Source of the DNA: Phycisphaerales bacterium
GTDB lineage: Bacteria > Planctomycetota > Phycisphaerae > SM23-33
Assembly: GCA_003171235.1 (NCBI GenBank)
Contig: PMYM01000239.1
Span: forward strand, 152-17,783
DNA length: 17,632 nucleotides
Reading direction: 5' to 3'
Position 1 is the first letter of the stretch; the number at the start of each line of letters is the position of its first letter. Both the position numbers and the translations under genes were made by a program. Positions 14,677 to 17,632 of the stretch are shown piece after piece. The notes under the pieces are model-generated. The model was not told the origin of the DNA. It saw only the letters and a program-made list of their open reading frames with translations, and ran no database searches.

Positions 14677-14697
14677 CCCCCGGCCTACGGCCGGGGG
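14677..14697 (-). terminator. G+C-rich stem-loop after queF
   Basis: CCCCCGGCC-TAC-GGCCGGGGG is a perfect 9-bp stem with a 3-nt loop, 20 nt past the queF stop on the minus strand. The stem is very strong, but no T-run follows. It is also a short member of the CCCCCGG palindrome class, so it is either a repeat or a repeat serving as a terminator. Confidence 0.4.
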
Positions 14698-14717
14698 CTA
14701 AATAAGAAAGACAAGTG

Positions 14718-15074
14718 CTACTTCTTTGTGCCTCGCTTGAAGGGGTATTCCACGCTGATCACCGAGTGCATGCCGCCGCGCGGGGCAAACGAGCCGGTCA
14801 CCTTCATCCACCTGGGCTTGAGCTGGGCCACCAGGTCGTCCAGGATGCGGTTGACCACGTCCTCGTAAAAGACCCCGACGTTGCGGTAGGACTGCAAGTA
14901 GAGCTTGAGGCTCTTGAGTTCCACGCACCGCCGGGCAGGGGTGTACTCGATCTGGATCGTGCCGAAGTCCGGCTGGCCGGTCTTGGGGCAGACGGAGGTG
15001 AACTCCGGGACCACGTGCCGGATGACGTATTGCCGGTTGGGGCGGGGGTTGTCGAAAACTTCAAACCGTGCCAT
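14718..15074 (-). CDS. queF: NADPH-dependent 7-cyano-7-deazaguanine (preQ0) reductase
   Basis: Reduces the preQ0 nitrile to preQ1, the queuosine precursor inserted into tRNA. The 118-residue protein is the short unimodular type. It shows VCPKTGQPDFGTIQIEY with the catalytic Cys29 and Asp36, the QueF signature VELKSLKLYLQSYRN from residue 51, VFYEDVVNRILDD near 68-80, and a C-terminal strand HSVISVEYP. ATG 15074 has GAGG 7 nt upstream, and MARFEVFDNP is the natural N-terminus; the open frame continues to 15221 without family similarity. It works directly after QueC, which is downstream on the same strand but 598 bp away. It is divergent from the ferritin-like gene. Confidence 0.95.
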   Translation of the reverse strand: MARFEVFDNPRPNRQYVIRHVVPEFTSVCPKTGQPDFGTIQIEYTPARRCVELKSLKLYLQSYRNVGVFYEDVVNRILDDLVAQLKPRWMKVTGSFAPRGGMHSVISVEYPFKRGTKK

Positions 15075-15125
15075 GGATTTGCCTCTTTCTCTCTGGCGGC
15101 CTAAACAGTAGATATATAGCCGCGG

Positions 15126-15141
15126 GCGTGAAAGTTCACGC
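15126..15141. promoter_or_regulatory. Perfect 7-bp palindrome in a divergent promoter region
   Basis: GCGTGAA-AG-TTCACGC lies in the 145-bp gap between the queF start and the ferritin-like gene start. TATATA (15111-15116) and TATAAG (15143-15148) lie nearby. It may be an operator for a dimeric regulator, or just a short hairpin. No promoter could be fixed with confidence. Confidence 0.3.
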
Positions 15142-15181
15142 ATATAAGGTTCAGGCGGCAGGTGCTCGCTTTGTAGTGGCA

Positions 15182-15196
15182 TGGGCGAGACGCCCA
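15182..15196. repeat. Solitary hairpin matching the family B internal hairpin
   Basis: TGGGCG-AGA-CGCCCA is identical to the core of the right hairpin of the 125-bp element (6916-6932). It sits in the leader of the ferritin-like gene, 11 nt before its Shine-Dalgarno, so in the mRNA it would form a small stem-loop near the ribosome site. Confidence 0.5.
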
Positions 15197-15219
15197 GGCC
15201 ACAGGCCAGGAGAGCAGCC

Positions 15220-15693
15220 ATGGCGGTGTTCAGCGCCGACGAGGTGTACCAGATCGCGATGGAGATGGAGCAGACCGGGCAGGTCTTCTACGAGGCCCTG
15301 GCCGCGGGCTCTGCCCGCTCCGACGTGGCCGCCCTGTGCCGGCGCCTGGCCGCCCAGGAGGTCGAGCATTACAACCGATTCAGCCGCCTGCGGGCGGCTC
15401 TGGCCGCTCGCCCGGCCTCGCACGCCCTGGACGAGGAAGAGATGGACTTCGCCCAGGCCCTGGTGACCGACCGCATGATCCCCAACCCCCAGGAGGCCCG
15501 CCGCATCGCCGCCGAGGGCTCGGTGGGGGCGGCCCTGGACATGGCCATCAACCTCGAGAAGGACAGCGTCCTTTTCTACAGCGAGATCCTCCAGGCGGTA
15601 GACCCCCAGGACGCCACGGCCATCCGCGAGATCGTCCAGCAGGAGAAGCTGCACGCCCAGGAACTCATGATCGCCCGGCGAAATCTGCACTAG
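15220..15693 (+). CDS. Rubrerythrin/ferritin-like diiron protein
   Basis: A 157-residue four-helix-bundle protein with the diiron ligand pattern of the rubrerythrin family. Helix 1 has a Glu (MEMEQTGQVFYEAL, about residues 10-23), helix 2 has EVEH (about 47-50), helix 3 has a Glu in AINLEKDSVLFYSEIL (about 108-123), and helix 4 has EKLH (about 144-147). There is no C-terminal rubredoxin domain, so electron transfer would need a partner. The likely role is peroxide or oxygen detoxification or iron handling in the cytoplasm; the substrate is not determined. ATG 15220 has AGGAGAG 5 nt upstream; an earlier in-frame ATG at 15181 lies inside a hairpin repeat. The stop codon TAG (15691-15693) overlaps the first bases of the 122-bp element. 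Confidence 0.85.
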   Translation: MAVFSADEVYQIAMEMEQTGQVFYEALAAGSARSDVAALCRRLAAQEVEHYNRFSRLRAALAARPASHALDEEEMDFAQALVTDRMIPNPQEARRIAAEGSVGAALDMAINLEKDSVLFYSEILQAVDPQDATAIREIVQQEKLHAQELMIARRNLH

Positions 15694-15811
15694 TAGTCTG
15701 TAACAGGAAATTCCACGGGTGGCACAGCCTTTCTAGGCTGTGCGCGCACAGGCTGGAAAGCCTGTGCCACCAAAGAACCTACCCATCGTTTTTGCTGTGA
15801 CAGACTACTAG
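15690..15811. mobile_element. 122-bp palindromic MITE-like element, copy 2
   Basis: Identical over all 122 bp, and in the same orientation, to the copy at 1233-1354. Its first CTAG overlaps the last codon and stop codon of the ferritin-like gene (CAC TAG). It lies between the convergent ferritin-like and uvrB genes, where its strong palindromes (15718-15771) could also stop transcription. Confidence 0.85.
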
Positions 15812-15895
15812 CGCCCCGGTGAAAAAGTGGCATGAACGCGGCGGGAGCCATTTCCCGTTCAATTCCCCAATTTTCAAAATCCCCGAATTCAAAAT
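15812..15895. repeat. A+T-rich short-period repeat after uvrB
   Basis: The gap between the element and the uvrB stop carries CAATTCCCCAATTTTCAAAA (15861-15880) followed by CCCCGAATTCAAAATC. This is a loose alternation of AATTC, CCCC and AAAATC words, similar in style to the repeat after pta. No T-run terminator is evident. Confidence 0.4.

Positions 15896-17632
<1,737 letters not shown>

Larger units (their letters stand above)
14120..14717. other. queF-queC spacer, no gene
   Basis: These 598 bp hold an unremarkable 100-bp stretch next to queC, the full composite repeat (14224-14550), about 120 bp without visible structure, and a 9-bp palindrome (14677-14697) next to the queF stop. I see no preQ1-type riboswitch signature upstream of queC. 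The open frames on both strands come from the repeat. Confidence 0.6.

Overview
This is a 17.6 kb chromosomal window from a high-G+C bacterium, most likely a planctomycete or close relative, possibly from the Phycisphaerae side. That placement is an inference. It rests on a DUF1573 protein paired with a signal-peptide/C-terminal-anchor protein, a secreted WD40 protein with a helical insert, the FtsK N-terminus, and dense palindromic intergenic repeats. Most genes are on the minus strand. Only pta and the ferritin-like gene are on the plus strand.

Layout, left to right: the 5' part of ftsK (minus, cut by the left edge); dut (minus); a 540-bp spacer holding copy 1 of a 122-bp palindromic mobile element; a lower-G+C two-gene unit (minus) of a membrane-anchored exported protein of unknown function, overlapping by 8 bp with a DUF1573 protein; trpA and trpB (minus), separated by about 590 bp of repeats; a 750-bp spacer with a second palindromic element family; a secreted WD40 protein (minus); a TIM-barrel sugar phosphate isomerase/epimerase-like protein (minus); an unrecognised polytopic membrane protein (minus); pta (plus); queC and queF (minus), separated by about 600 bp containing a full-length composite repeat; a rubrerythrin/ferritin-like gene (plus) whose stop codon lies in copy 2 of the 122-bp element; and uvrB (minus, 5' end cut by the right edge).

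The genes are largely housekeeping: cell division and chromosome translocation (FtsK), nucleotide pool sanitation (Dut), the last two steps of tryptophan synthesis (TrpBA), acetyl-CoA/acetyl-phosphate interconversion (Pta), preQ0 and preQ1 synthesis for queuosine (QueC, QueF), and nucleotide excision repair (UvrB). I see no defence system, phage, CRISPR array, rRNA or tRNA.

The unusual content is intergenic. At least three sequence-unrelated element families share one plan: outer inverted repeats enclosing two hairpins. In two of them the differences between the half-sites are compensatory within each hairpin. A fourth composite family (hairpin module, non-coding core, inverted hairpin module) occurs once apparently complete and several times as half-units. 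Nearly every gene junction also has its own short-period (about 7-10 bp) quasi-tandem repeat. No alignment or folding software was used; all comparisons were made by eye.
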